A stretch of DNA of 64,000 nt from NCBI GenBank assembly GCA_947683425.1, contig CANTUQ010000037.1, positions 1,364,001-1,428,000 on the forward strand. Reading direction: 5' to 3'. Shown one piece after another: positions 10,910 through 22,621 of this stretch. Numbering within the stretch: position 1 is the first letter of the stretch; every line of letters begins with the position of its first letter. Under the pieces are notes generated by a model. That model was not told where the DNA came from. It saw nothing but the letters and a program-made list of their open reading frames with translations, and did no database searches. The position numbers and the translations under genes are program-made. Source of the DNA: Excoecaria cochinchinensis. Taxonomy: Eukaryota > Streptophyta > Magnoliopsida > Malpighiales > Euphorbiaceae.

Positions 10910-12230
10910 AAGGGTGTAACACCCCGAATACACCCTAGTCGGATCAAGATAAGTTTAGGGTGTAACGGAAATCGAATGTGGTTGAGATATGAATAAAAGT
11001 GTTAAAAAGGACACAACTGTAATTAATTCAAAAGTTTCAACGAGTTTCGGTTAATAGGACAGTTATATCGTCATGCCTTAAACGACATGAAAAGAATTAT
11101 TTTGGTAATTTGCCAAATTGTGACTTAAATAAAATAATTAAGAAGATTTGTATGCTAATGTTTTAATTGGAGATAGTTATTTGTCAAGTGTATGAAGAAA
11201 CAAAAGAATAAAGGACTAAATTGATATTCAACATAAAAATCTAAGTGTAGCCAATAGGAGCATGGCATGTGGCTAACTATAGACCAAGTATGAAAAAGGG
11301 GAAAGAATGAAATAGGGGGACACGGGTTCTTTGGCTGGAAAACTCAGAATTTTGCTTCTCCTTTTCTCTTTGTTCTTCATCTTTTAAATTGGTAAAAGAA
11401 AGAGAGATGGAAGTTGGGAAAAATTAAGCAAGAGTTATTGATTTGGAGGTAAGTTTTAGGTCTTTTGTTATCTTTATTCCTTTTCTTTGTATAAGATTTT
11501 AAGTTATGTGTTTTTGAGGGGAAACTCATGTGAGTTGTGATGTGTTTTAATTGAGGGAATCAATTGATACAAGTTGGAATTGGATGCAAAATGAAAGAGA
11601 AAGAAGGGATAGAAAGTAAGTGAAGATAGAAGGAGGCACCACATGAGGTTTGGGAACAAACCTTAAACTTGTATATTATGTAAATTATGTTTGTTGATTT
11701 GTTTGATCATTGTGTGTAATTGATGCATGGATATTTTGATTGAGTATAAATGTTCATATAAGTGTGTATTGAAACTATAGTTTGAATTGGGAGAGTTGAT
11801 TTGGCCAAATTGGCTACTTTCAAGCTTTACAAGCTTGATTGTGTAAATCTGTTTTTGGAAGTCTATACTGACCCCCGAGATTTATTTACATTATAAGTTG
11901 AGTTTTACAACTCCAAAAAGGGTGAGACCAATTGGGTTAGAACCATAAGATCCGCGTCTTTAAATGTTGTAGAAATAGCTTTGTTGATTTGAGGACTCTA
12001 AGGTCATCAAAATTGGCCATAACCGTAGTGTCTCTGTTTGGGTCGGGTTACCTGAACAATATAAGTTGTTTAGCTTATATCTGAAGGTATAGATGTCTAA
12101 TTGAAGTGAAACTTGTCCCATTTGAAATATAAGATATAGGGGAATAAATGTTAAGAAGGGACCTTTTCCTAAAATTGGGTGTAAGACATCGTTTTGGGCT
12201 GTACAAAATTGTGGTGATTTTTGCCCACTG

Positions 12231-12377
12231 TCACCACCTCAGGTGGTGAAATAATCTGTCACACCCTTAGATGGTGAAATAATCTGTCACACCCTCACGT
12301 GGTGATTTCTGCCCAGTGTCACCACCTCAGGTGGTGAAATAGTCTGTCACTCAAAATATCACAGCCTTAGGTGGTGA
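12231..12377. repeat. Five-hairpin array, TCACCACCTCAGGTGGTGA type (LTR-C)
   Basis: Five 19 bp near-perfect palindromes lie at about 12231-12249, 12259-12277, 12288-12306, 12319-12337 and 12359-12377. The first and fourth are identical; the others vary at the centre. Spacers repeat AATAATCTG. The location within the LTR matches the hairpin array of LTR-D, but the sequence is unrelated. Confidence 0.9.
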
Positions 12378-12884
12378 AACATTCTGGTTGCTTTCTTTCA
12401 GCATTTAACACTCTTTTTGGATCTCTAAAGCTTCTAATGGATATTTCTTTTAACTCCTAACTCATTAATCATTGAAGATTAATAAAAATAATCCATAAAA
12501 CCTATTAGCAAAAGTAACAATACATATAATTATGTGAAGAATAGTAATGGAATGATAAATATATGTGTTTGAGCTCGATGTTAAACTCAAGTGATGTGTA
12601 TATGCCTATGACATGGTGATTCTTGAACTTAACTAAGTATGTAATTAATGACCATGAACACGTAAATTTGAGAAGTGTAATGTGTACGTAAGTGAAGTAA
12701 ATAGTTGATGTGTTAAGTGCATGTGTAAAAGAGAATGTGATCATGGATGGTATATGTGTTATGAAAATTAATCAATGTGAAATGGATAACATAATTAAAT
12801 AACTTAAGCCTGCGAGTCAAGTAGTGGATAGATAGGCATGCCTATAGGGTCAAAGTGCTGCAGCCCAATGCGTTTAATGTATCT

Positions 12885-13018
12885 GATTCCTTGGGAATCA
12901 CAATGCGTATAATTTTTGCTGGATTTTATTATATGTGAAATGATATTACTGTACCTGAGGGTACCAATGCGTAAATAAGATTTTAATGTGATTATAGTAC
13001 CTCGGTGGTACCAATGCG
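12885..13018. repeat. Second hairpin array of LTR-C
   Basis: Three palindromes, GATTCCTTGGGAATC, GTACCTGAGGGTAC and GTACCTCGGTGGTAC, are each followed by a CAATGCG tag. Confidence 0.8.
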
Positions 13019-13707
13019 AAACCCATTATTCGCGTCTTTGAATTGCAGGCAACTTAATAAATGGAAATAATAATAATACAACCATTATGTATGTTATATT
13101 CTGGAATTATGAGATGGGTTGATTAGTGCTCTATGTGTATGAGAATGCTAAATAAATCATGACATGCCTAAAATGGTACTTAATGTGATATGGTCAGTTA
13201 AGTATGATCTTTTGCGTATAATGTATGATGTTCTATTTGTGTGATGTATTACTTGTTATGTGTATGTGTTTCCCACTAAGCTTTATGCTTAGCACGGATT
13301 TTCTTTTAATCCGTGTAGGTACTATTGATCGGGTCTTTCGAGAGTCTTTCCGCAGCAGTCCAGGCCATGCAAGCTTATGAAGAGTTATTAGAGTAGGATT
13401 TGTATCGTCTACGGAATGTATGCAAGATTTATAATTTTAAATTATAAGTTTTGTAAAAGTGATATTGGTTATGTAAAAGATCTGTCTATAGTAAATCCTG
13501 AAGAAGTTTACTTTATAATGTGAATTTATAATGAATTTATAGTTAATTATAATGTGTTTTTAAAAATGAAAGAAATTTTATAACCCATATTTTAGCTTAA
13601 AGGTTTATAAGTTTTACATGTTTATTCGGTAATGCCCTTGACCGTCGTCGTGAACCACCGGTTCACGGTATGGTTTACTACGTACGGGTAAGGGGTGTTA
13701 CAAAGGG

Positions 13708-14605
13708 ACTATAAATTCAATGAAGATACTAGATCCAATTGATAGTACTAAGGAATTTGTCAAAGAAAATGATTCTATTTTCTGTATTTATACTTGTTTC
13801 TACTTGAAGCATAGTAAAAATATGTAGATCAAGTGGTCGGTTGTCCTTTTACCTTCGTATTAATTTCTATAATTTTAATTGAAATATGAATTAAGGGCTA
13901 CCAAAATTTAAATTAAGTCTTGTTCATGGAATAAATTTAATATGCATTGTATATTAAAATTTAAAAAATGTTAATTAACCAAGTAAAGAAATTCCCTAGT
14001 TGTTAGTTGATTTTGGGTACAATAAATAGCTTGCACAAAATAAAGCATAACTCATGCTCTGGTAGTCCAAATTAAATGACACGAAATCAGTTCCTATAAA
14101 AAGCTAACTTATAGATCTATATTTTTCATGAAGACATTACACTAATGCTGCTATGGACAACCTTTTACTCACTTTATCTAACGTTTTTATTCTGAGTTTT
14201 GTGAATTCTGCAATTGATAATTTCACTACCATTTACGAAGCCTTTTCTATCTACAGGCAATTTCAGAGCGAAACATAACGAAATATTGCTGGGTTTGTCG
14301 ACAAAGGCAGATGAACAATGGAGATCAAACTTCAAGTGATTTCTCAAAACAAGTCTCTATTTCTATCAAACTTATTGAATCTACTATTCTATCTTTGTAG
14401 CTTGGATTAGTTTGTTAGTGAAGTTCTATTTAACTTGAATTAGTTTTTTTTTTTTTATTTTTCTAAGTACTTTTTAAGTACTATACAATTTAATATACTT
14501 TTATGGTATTATATTTTTTAAAGTAACAATATTAGAGAATTTTTATTTATATGAATTAAATTTTAAATGTTTCAATAATAATAATAACAACAAAATTAAA
14601 TTGGA

Positions 14606-14645
<40 letters not shown>

Positions 14646-14654
14646 TATTAAAAT
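13708..14654. other. CACTA-1 interior, no gene seen
   Basis: AT-rich sequence with no ORF of note. A (AAT)n microsatellite lies at about 14605-14645. Confidence 0.4.
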
Positions 14655-14965
14655 TAAATTGTGACGGTATTTGCACTATTAGCGACGGAATTTTCCGTCA
14701 CTAATTCCTTTTTTTTCATGTGGCATTTTAAAAATATTATTTTGTGACAGAATTTAGCGACGAAAAAATCTATCGCTAATAATTTTTTAAATCTTGGACG
14801 ACCAATTTTAGGGGTTATTTAGAGACGAAATTTTTATTTTTAGCGATGGTTTTATGTTTTGGTCACAAAATTCCTTGCGACAACTAGTCGTTTTGTCGCT
14901 AAAAGTAATTAGCGACGAAATTTTTTCGATTAGCGACGAAAATTGCCGTCGCTAATTCTCTATTT
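14655..14965. repeat. Right subterminal repeats of CACTA-1
   Basis: Units such as TTAGCGACGGAATTTTCCGT and TTAGCGACGAAATTTTTTCG are inverted copies of the left subterminal repeats, ending at the TTTTTTTTGTAGTG terminus. Confidence 0.85.
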
Positions 14966-16642
14966 TTTTTGTAGTGAACAACTAAAAAAATTAGATTTAA
15001 AGAACTAAAGATGAAGGTGCTTAATCCCTAAATAATTTTACCTTTAGATTTCGATGCACGTATGAGAGTCGATCAAAAGTTTCGGATTCTAAGAGCGAAT
15101 AGAATCCACCAAGATCCTTAGTTTAGGTATTTACCAAGAATTGAATTTAGAGTAGAAAATAATTTTAAAAGCCAATTGATTAAATCTCTAGCCTAATCAA
15201 TTGAAATGTATCTATGCCTATAGAAAATAATAAAATTTTTGTAAAGAGGAATTATAGGAAAAATTCTAGAATTTTGTGATTAGAGATTCTTTAAAAAAAG
15301 TGGATTCCCTAACAAGATTGAATTAGGATTCCTAATTAGAAAGAGAACAAAAAGAGTATGAGAAGGAATAAAAGAACACAGCTTGCGCATGCCTTTCTGG
15401 AATTCACAATGTCACGGGTCGTGAATAGGGAACTGAAGGTTGTGACTTGGATTCTCCATTTTCCCGAGTGTGAAAACTTCTTTTAGCCATGAATGCAAAG
15501 TCATTGTCACACCCCCAATAGTTGGAATGTGCATGCTAAGTTGGGATTAGTGAGGATATTTTGGTAATGTGCGCATTTGGGATTTGAGTAATTAAGAACC
15601 TGATTGAAGAATTAATTAAAGTTCAAGTGAGAAATTATTGTGTTAATGAGTGAAGTGTAAGATTGCCAAGGGTTTAAGTAGGATTTGCCAAGGACCAAAG
15701 AGTAATAAGATAAGATATTTTGATTTGAGCCTATGGGAGTTTGCCATGTGGATTTGTTAGGTTTGTGCATTAAATGAGAAGAAAGAAAAGGGGAAAAGAA
15801 AAGAGAGAGAACGCAGCAAAGGGGTTGCTTCCCATTCCCCTCCCTTCTTCAGCTCTTCCTTCTATTTTCTTCTCTATTTTCTGCCCTTCCTCCTTGTCAT
15901 TCTTGTGGTTGGTGATTATTGGTGCCTTGGTTGAGTTTTGGGTCAGTTTTGAAGAGGTATGTGTTTGGGTTTTGGGGTTTCCTATGTTTGGGTTTCTTCT
16001 TCTGGTTTTGCTTGATTTAAGTTAGGATTTAGATTAAGAATTGTGGGTTTTGTTTGTGCAAGTGATTGGTGATAAGAAGAAGCAAAGTAAAGGAAAAGAG
16101 AAGATTAAAGATTAAAGCTTGAAGAGAGAATCTGATTGTGCAACAAGAGGTTTGGGAGTTTGATTTCTACATTGGAGTTTTAATTTGTCTCTGCCCTAAT
16201 TCTTCTTGGATCATGAATGTGTAGTTGTGTGTGATTTCCAGAAATTTGAGTGTTGATATGAGTTTATGCATGATTTGTTTGGGGAATAATTTGTGCATTT
16301 ATGATTTTATATGTTAATGAAATTCTGGAAAATTACATGTTGTTTGAATGCTTAAAGATGGTTGTGTGACTTGAGGTTGGGTTTGATGAGTTTAGAATTT
16401 GCTTTATGAGGCTAAGATTGTGATTTTGTGAGTTATGCTTAAGTAAGATTGTTAGATTATGTATGTTAAATTGATGGAATTAAGTTAATGATTGAAATGT
16501 TAAATTGCATGTTGGTTGTGAACGGCAAGCAAAGAAGGTGAGTTTTTGGTTGATTAGCATGGTATAGATGTGTAATTTTGGTGTTGTGTTGTTTGGGTTT
16601 CGAATTGGAGTGATTTTCTGTAATTTCTGGAATTTCCAGAAG

Positions 16643-16937
16643 TCACACGGCGGTAAGGCCTCGGCTCACCGCCGTGTGAATCGAGGAAATTTCTCAGAAA
16701 ATGCAAGGCCGTGGTTTTACACGGCAGTAAGGATATACCAATACCGCCGTGTAAAACATTACCGCCCAAGTATGTCTGTACTGGGAGTTTTACACGGCGG
16801 TAAGGGTTTCCCTTACAGCCGTGTAAAATGCCTCTGTCCAGCACCGTGTTGGACATGTTACACGGCTGTATGGGTTACACCATACCCCCGTGTAAGTGTC
16901 TTACACGGCGGTATGGATTTGTCATACCGCCGTGTAA
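16643..16937. repeat. Five-hairpin array, TTACACGGCGGTA type (LTR-D)
   Basis: Hairpins lie at 16643-16679, 16715-16755, 16788-16828, 16858-16895 and 16901-16937. Each has a 12-19 bp stem with a small loop. Paired changes between copies keep the stem: the outer pair is TCACAC/GTGTGA in the first but TTACAC/GTGTAA in the others, and the inner stem is GTAAGGG/CCCTTAC in the third but GTATGG/CCATAC in the fourth. The first array of LTR-B has the same five-copy layout. Confidence 0.9.
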
Positions 16938-17521
16938 AACGCTACTGTCCCCCCAAATTTGCAGATTTTTTATCCTCTTCTTTTTCACTCCTCCTTTACT
17001 TATGTTTGGTTTTAAACATTATTTAGTGTCATTTTATATATATCATATCAGTTAATGATATGTTTTGCTATGCTAAATTATGGAATGAGTTACTTATGCT
17101 TTAAGTTATGAACTCAGTATGTGTTGGTTTTATGCTATGCCAAATTAATTTGGATTATGCATGGGTTATATTTAGTTGTCCTCATCTATCGCACGGTTAA
17201 GATTTTGTAATGATAATCACTGGCATGATAGTGCTACTATACTTGACTCTGATATGCTTTAGAATATTGGTTAATGTTAAAGTGTGTTGACGTTATTATA
17301 TTATGTGTTTTGCAATATGAATTGTATGAGGCATGACCGATATTATGAACATATTTATATGTCCATTGCACTCTGGTTTATGCATGTTATATATATATAT
17401 ATGTATATGCGCTATGCGATTCGAAACGTGAATTGTTTTATGCATAACCTGCTAGAGTCTAGTAAGTGGATAGTTAGGCATGCCTAATAGAGTCTTTTAG
17501 CTGCAGCCCTCAGTTCAGTTC

Positions 17522-17594
17522 GGACCCCGATCAGGTCCCCGTTTGGTTCCTCGCGAACCCCTCAGTATTTGGATCTTGTTTAAGATCCCCTCAG
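17522..17594. repeat. Second hairpin array of LTR-D
   Basis: Palindromes GGACCCCGATCAGGTCC, GGTTCCTCGCGAACC and GGATCTTGTTTAAGATCC are followed by CCGTTT or CCTCAG tags. Two further AAGGTACGCTATGCG units follow near 17645-17690. Confidence 0.75.
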
Positions 17595-19179
17595 TAAAAT
17601 GTTTTAAATGTGATAAAATAAAATGGTTTTCGATTCATGCCCGTAAGGTACGCTATGCGTTCGATTCGTGCTCATAAGGTACGCTATGCGTTTACTCGTT
17701 ATCCACTATTGTGAGTCAGCAGGTATTCTGTTTGTTTTGGCTAATATGAACAAGAGAATGAGATATCTGAATGAGCATGATATTAGACATGTGAATCAGT
17801 TATGTATCCGAATGTGATTATGAATCTCTGAATGGGTTGATTGTGACTCAAAAATGTGAATTTGGACATATTTATCTATCTATATATATATATATATGTA
17901 TATCATATTGTGAACGTATTTGTATACCATGATCTTTCAAACGCTATGAATATATTTTATTATGTTATGCTTATGAGAATGTGAATCTGACTAGTTAGGT
18001 TATAAGCATATGAAATAATATTTATATGAATGTGAGCTTAAATTTACGGACTGATATGGTTATTTAGTATGTATATGAATGTGATTCTGTGTCGTTAACT
18101 ATTATGGTAGCATGTGAACTAGTGTATGCTCTGAATGTAATATTCTGCTATATGTCCCTTTGGTTTCAACTATTGTAGTATCTTCGGCATGTTGTCATGT
18201 CTCTACGTTTCATGGCATGATATTTTACGTAATAAAGTTGCGCAGTGAAAGTGTGGTGTTTTGACGTCTTTCCTTGGGTTTCGGCCAGTGGGTGTGTGTA
18301 CTATGGCATGACAAAAGTATGTTTCGATAGCTAGTGTTCTTGGCATGATAGTTGGGTGCATATTGCATGGTAATCGTATAACATGCGAATGGGTTTTCAG
18401 TTAAGGTATGGGTACTTAGATATGACAATTGCAGGTGTAAATCTCATGTGACTACGCACGGTAAGGTATTGATATCCGATACCTCAGTGAGTATATGCGT
18501 GTGAGATTGTATGTAGTTCTGCATGATAATACTTATATTGTGTATGGTATTCTGTCTGCCTTAGTTATTTTCGACATGAGTATTTGGATATGGATATGAG
18601 TGTCCGAATGAATGTCTTTAATATACAAGCGTGATTATATATGTGATATGAATGTCTGCATGTGCCATTTGCATGTGTCATGCCTTGACGACCATTGAGA
18701 ATGGTCGTCCATTTTGCTTGTGTGTTCTCCCCACTAAGCGTTTATCGCTTAGCACGGGTTCTTTTCATGTGCAGGTGGCAGGTTTGGTTCGAGTCAAGCA
18801 TCTGCAAAGTCGGCCACATAGGAGTTAGAAGTTTTGTATTTTGTTCAGCTTCTGTATTTTAGCTTTTGTATTTATGTAGTCTTATGTATATGTAATTATA
18901 TGTAAGGATCTAGATGTAACATTTGGGCCTTGTAAATGTTATTATATTTATGTTTAAAGTTGTTCATCGGTTTTATTATTCGCCTTATGCTTCCGCTGAT
19001 TGAAAGAGTGTATGAGTGTGTGTGTGTGCTTATGCTTACATTTAGTGCTTACGAGTGTGTGAGTTAATGCATGACCAGCTTTTGCCCGCAAGGTAAGTTT
19101 TTAATTAACCCACATTTATGCATGTATGATTATGTATGAATGTATGCTTCCGCATAGTGTATGTGTGCATGTTTGTGAG

Positions 19180-20305
19180 TGTAGACACCGGGTCCCGAGT
19201 AGCCTTGATCAGGATTACCCAATGATGAAATTAAGTGTGCCGATCTATAGGCAAAAGGAAGGAAAGTTGGAAGTGACGATTTCCTTGTCGATTTGTTGTT
19301 TTAAAATTAAATAAAAATGTATTTCAAAAATATTTTTAAAGTATTTTAAAATTTTTTTTGTGATGAAAAAAGTGAGTTTTTAAATTATTATATTTTATAA
19401 GAATTTTAAAAAAAAAAAATTCCGTGCAAGTGTCGGGCTACGGCAGCGCCGCGCGCGCGGCGTGCTCGCGCTTGCGGCGCGCTGACTGGCTGCCCGTCGC
19501 GCGCGCCTGCACGCGGGAAGGCCGTCAGGCGCACTGACGGGGCGCCGCGCGCCCCTGTTCGTCCGTTTTGCCTATTTTGGACTTTTTGGCCATAAATTCT
19601 TCATTTTAAATGCTTTTTAACTCATTTTTTTTGCAAAATTTAATTCAAAAAGCCTTCTATCTTCCAACCCAATAAATTAAGTGATTTTTTGTAGTTATGG
19701 GAATTAAATTAATTTAATTTCTTAATTAAAAAATCTGAATTTTAAGGGGAATAAAAAGAGTTTTTTGGGGAGAATTGAGGGGGATTTTCTTTGGAAAATA
19801 TTTTTTTTCTTCTTTCTTCTTTCAAGCACAAATTCTCTCAATTTCTAAGAAAATTTCCAGCAATTCTTAAGGCAAAAAATAACAATTTTTGTTCTTGAAA
19901 ATTTTCTTATTTTCAATTGAAAATTTTTGCTTTGAGACAAATAAATAAATTATTTGTTTTTGAGTAAAAATTCACTTTCAATATTTTATTTTCTAATTTT
20001 ATTCCAACAATACAAGACAAGGAATTGGATCTTACCTTCTCTTCGTCAAGATAAATTTTGAGGGTAAACATTCTTGGCTCAATTTCTTATTTTAATTTTT
20101 AATTTGATTTTTTTTTATTTCTAATTAACTAGTTAACATGTAAATTCTTTTAGTCTTAGTATTTTCTTCTTATTTCTTGTTTTTTACTTTTTATTTGACT
20201 AATTAACATGTAAATTCTCTTAGAACTATTTTATTATTTTTATTCAATTGTTCATATTGTTCATGTTGTTCATGTTCTTCATGTTGTTGATCTTCTTTTA
20301 TTATT

Positions 20306-20388
<83 letters not shown>

Positions 20389-21796
20389 GTTTGATTGTTC
20401 ATATTCTTTGTTATTATTGTGTTATTATTATTATTATTATCATCATTAGTATTATTATTATTATCCTTATTCTTGTTTAATTTTATTATTACTATTATTA
20501 TTTTATACTTTTATACATGCTGAATTTTATGTTTGTATTTTCTATTCATGTTTTTTGCATATTGAGTTTTATATTATTATTTTATGTTTGTTTATGCATG
20601 TTGGCTTTTATCAATATTATTAATATGTTTTATGCATGCTGATTTTTATTATTTCTTTTGCTTTTTATGCATAATTGGATGTTATTGATGTTATTTCGTA
20701 TTTTTATGCATGTTAAATTTTATTAACATTATTTTATGTTTTTTATGCATGTTGATTTCGTTAATTTGTTAAATTGCATATTTTTATTATGTCATTTTAA
20801 TTGGCTTGTCATATATGATGCAATTTTGTTTGCCTTAATTTAATTATTTTCAAGTTATATGTTTAATTATTTTTATACTAACTTCATTTTATTTGTTTTT
20901 CTTTTATTTTTCAATATTTATTTTTCATATGTGAGTTTTTGTCAAGTGGAAGCCCGTGAAGATTTGAAGATCCACTTGGGAGTTGTTTGTTATTTTTGTT
21001 GCTTTTTATTATTTTGGATTAATTGATTATTATGTAATTTGTAATAATAAATTTATTTTCATGCACGTTAATTAAGAAAATCACCAAAAATATTTCTATT
21101 ATTGGATTTTATTTAATAAAAATGGGACCAATGTCCTAGATTTTTTATCTAAAGTAAATTATCACTTTAAAATTATTTTCTTAAATTATGCATGAGATGA
21201 CCAACGTTCTCATTTTTAATAAATAGCCCGATTTATGTATGACTTGCATTTTATTTACAAATGGGGGTTGTATTCCGCCCCCAGTTTTATTGTAATTTAT
21301 TTTGCTTTCATTTACTTTATTTATCGCTTTTATTATATGATTGATATGCGTTTAATTAAATTGCATTAAAATTGAATGAGAAAAGGCATAAAATACTAAA
21401 TTCAAAACTCAATTATAAACTTAATTAAGGTATGAATAAATGGGGAGTCCCGAACTTTCTCTGGTCTTTGGGCTCAAAGAGGCGAGAGGTTTACCCTCCA
21501 AGACACCTCTTGTGTCACGAGACTTGGTGTTAATCCTAGGCTCCTTAGGGCGAGAGGTTCACCCTCCAAGACCCCTTTGGCTGGCCCAAAATGGATAATA
21601 AGCGCAGTCTTAGGCTCTCCGAGGCGAGAGAAACTTTTTCAATGTTCTATTGGGTGGCGACTCCATGAAACCTCCTTGTTGCCCAATATAGACGCACTTG
21701 CGATTTTTTGCAAGCTATTAACGGGCCCACAAATGCCCCGATCGCCCTCAAGCGGGCGGTCCCATGGGCGGCCGCGGGGATCCGGCGCGCGTCACA
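19180..21796 (+). repeat. Tat-1 5' LTR
   Basis: A 2,617 bp LTR from TGTAGACACCGGGTCC to GGCGCGCGTCACA. It holds a short, very GC-rich block (19430-19560) in otherwise AT-rich DNA, a (TTA)n microsatellite (about 20298-20389), and a PBS-like GTGGCGACTCC (21654-21664) 143 bp upstream of the real PBS. It differs from the 3' LTR by scattered substitutions and several indels, the largest being in the GC-rich block. Confidence 0.95.
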
Positions 21797-21797
21797 G

Positions 21798-21815
21798 TGG
21801 CGACTCCGCTGGGGA
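21798..21815 (+). other. Tat-1 primer binding site (tRNA-Arg type)
   Basis: TGGCGACTCCGCTGGGGA begins one base after the LTR. Its complement ends in CGCCA and fits the 3' end of a plant tRNA-Arg (ACG anticodon, by my recollection of that tRNA). Confidence 0.85.
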
Positions 21816-22621
21816 CCTTGAGACTTCCCTTCGAAAGTACCGTGGTTAAAATTTACAATTGAGTTTTAATTTAAAAATTTCATCTCTTTTGGAAATTACA
21901 TTGCATCCATGTTAGAGTCTTAGATTATGCTAGTTTGGTCCCTATTTTAACCCCGGTGCGTTCCCGAAGCACGACCCTATTTTCACTCAATTTAGGGAAG
22001 TGTTAAGGATAATCACCAGCCCAAGCCTCGTACCTTATGGTATATCAAATGGTGACCCAATCGGTCGTTATGCTCATGATGAGCTAGACCCGTTGGCAGG
22101 GACCATGCTTGGGTAGCCCTAAAGTATCAATACCTTTGACCAAAGCTCATGTAAATGGCAATAGATACTTCCATTAGGTGTAATGTACCATAATACCATG
22201 CTTGCTATGTGGGTCGTCATATATTGAACAAAATCGCTTAAATTAAATGGTCTCCATCAAAGGCTTTCATGCCCCGGTGGGCCTATCTTAATTTAATTGA
22301 GGTGTTTAAATACATAATGGCGAAACACCCATATGTATGTACATGAGATAAGAGCTGTTATGCTGCTGGTTTTCCACCGTGCACCATACGTGTCCGATGG
22401 GTTCCCTGTTAACCCTTGGATAAAGCCCACCTAGGAAAGAGACTATGCTACCTCGTGTGTGGGAGAGATAAGGTTGAAAGGATCTATCTGCTTACATGTG
22501 TTTGTCTATGTTGCATCAGCACGACCATGCATTGCACTTCAATCATGCATCATCCTAATGAGGTGTATTTTTTTCAGCCATCATAGATTCACCCGGGTGG
22601 TTTAGGGGTCCCGACGGTCGG
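21816..22621 (+). other. Tat-1 leader between PBS and gag
   Basis: Untranslated leader that aligns block by block with the Tat-2 leader (27041-27758), for example CCCCGGTGCGTTCCCGAAGC and GATGAGCTAGACCCGTTGGC. Conservation between two elements with different coding content suggests packaging or translation signals; this is inference. Confidence 0.7.

Larger units (their letters stand above)
10915..13702 (+). mobile_element. Solo LTR, Tekay/Del-like (LTR-C)
   Basis: A 2,788 bp LTR from TGTAACACCCCG to GGGGTGTTACA, with a perfect 5 bp TSD AAGGG (10910-10914 and 13703-13707). There is no internal region. Conserved blocks are GGCATGCCTATAGGG...CTGCAGCC (12835-12865) and the stem-loop CTAAGCTTTATGCTTAG (13276-13292), followed by CACGG and a second palindrome CACGGATT...AATCCGTG. 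A pyrimidine-rich block at 11340-11385 may mark the start of the transcript; no clear TATA box is visible. Confidence 0.9.
5609..14976. mobile_element. CACTA-1: non-autonomous CACTA (En/Spm) element with nested LTRs
   Basis: The termini are CACTACAAAAAA (5609) and TTTTTTTTGTAGTG (ending 14976), inverted copies of each other, flanked by the 3 bp TSD AAC (5606-5608 and 14977-14979), as expected for CACTA transposons. Both subterminal regions (8236-8625 and 14655-14965) are packed with TTAGCGACGG / CCGTCGCTAA units, the usual subterminal transposase-binding type of repeat. About 3.96 kb remain after removing LTR-A and LTR-C with their TSD copies. No transposase coding is left, so the element would depend on an autonomous relative. 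The empty site in the other LTR of Tat-3 (near 57256) reads through without the element. Confidence 0.9.

Noticed and set aside
16643..16937. CRISPR-like array
   Set aside because: Regular palindromic repeats look similar at first, but spacing varies, spacers are not uniform, there is no cas gene and the DNA is plant retrotransposon LTR.
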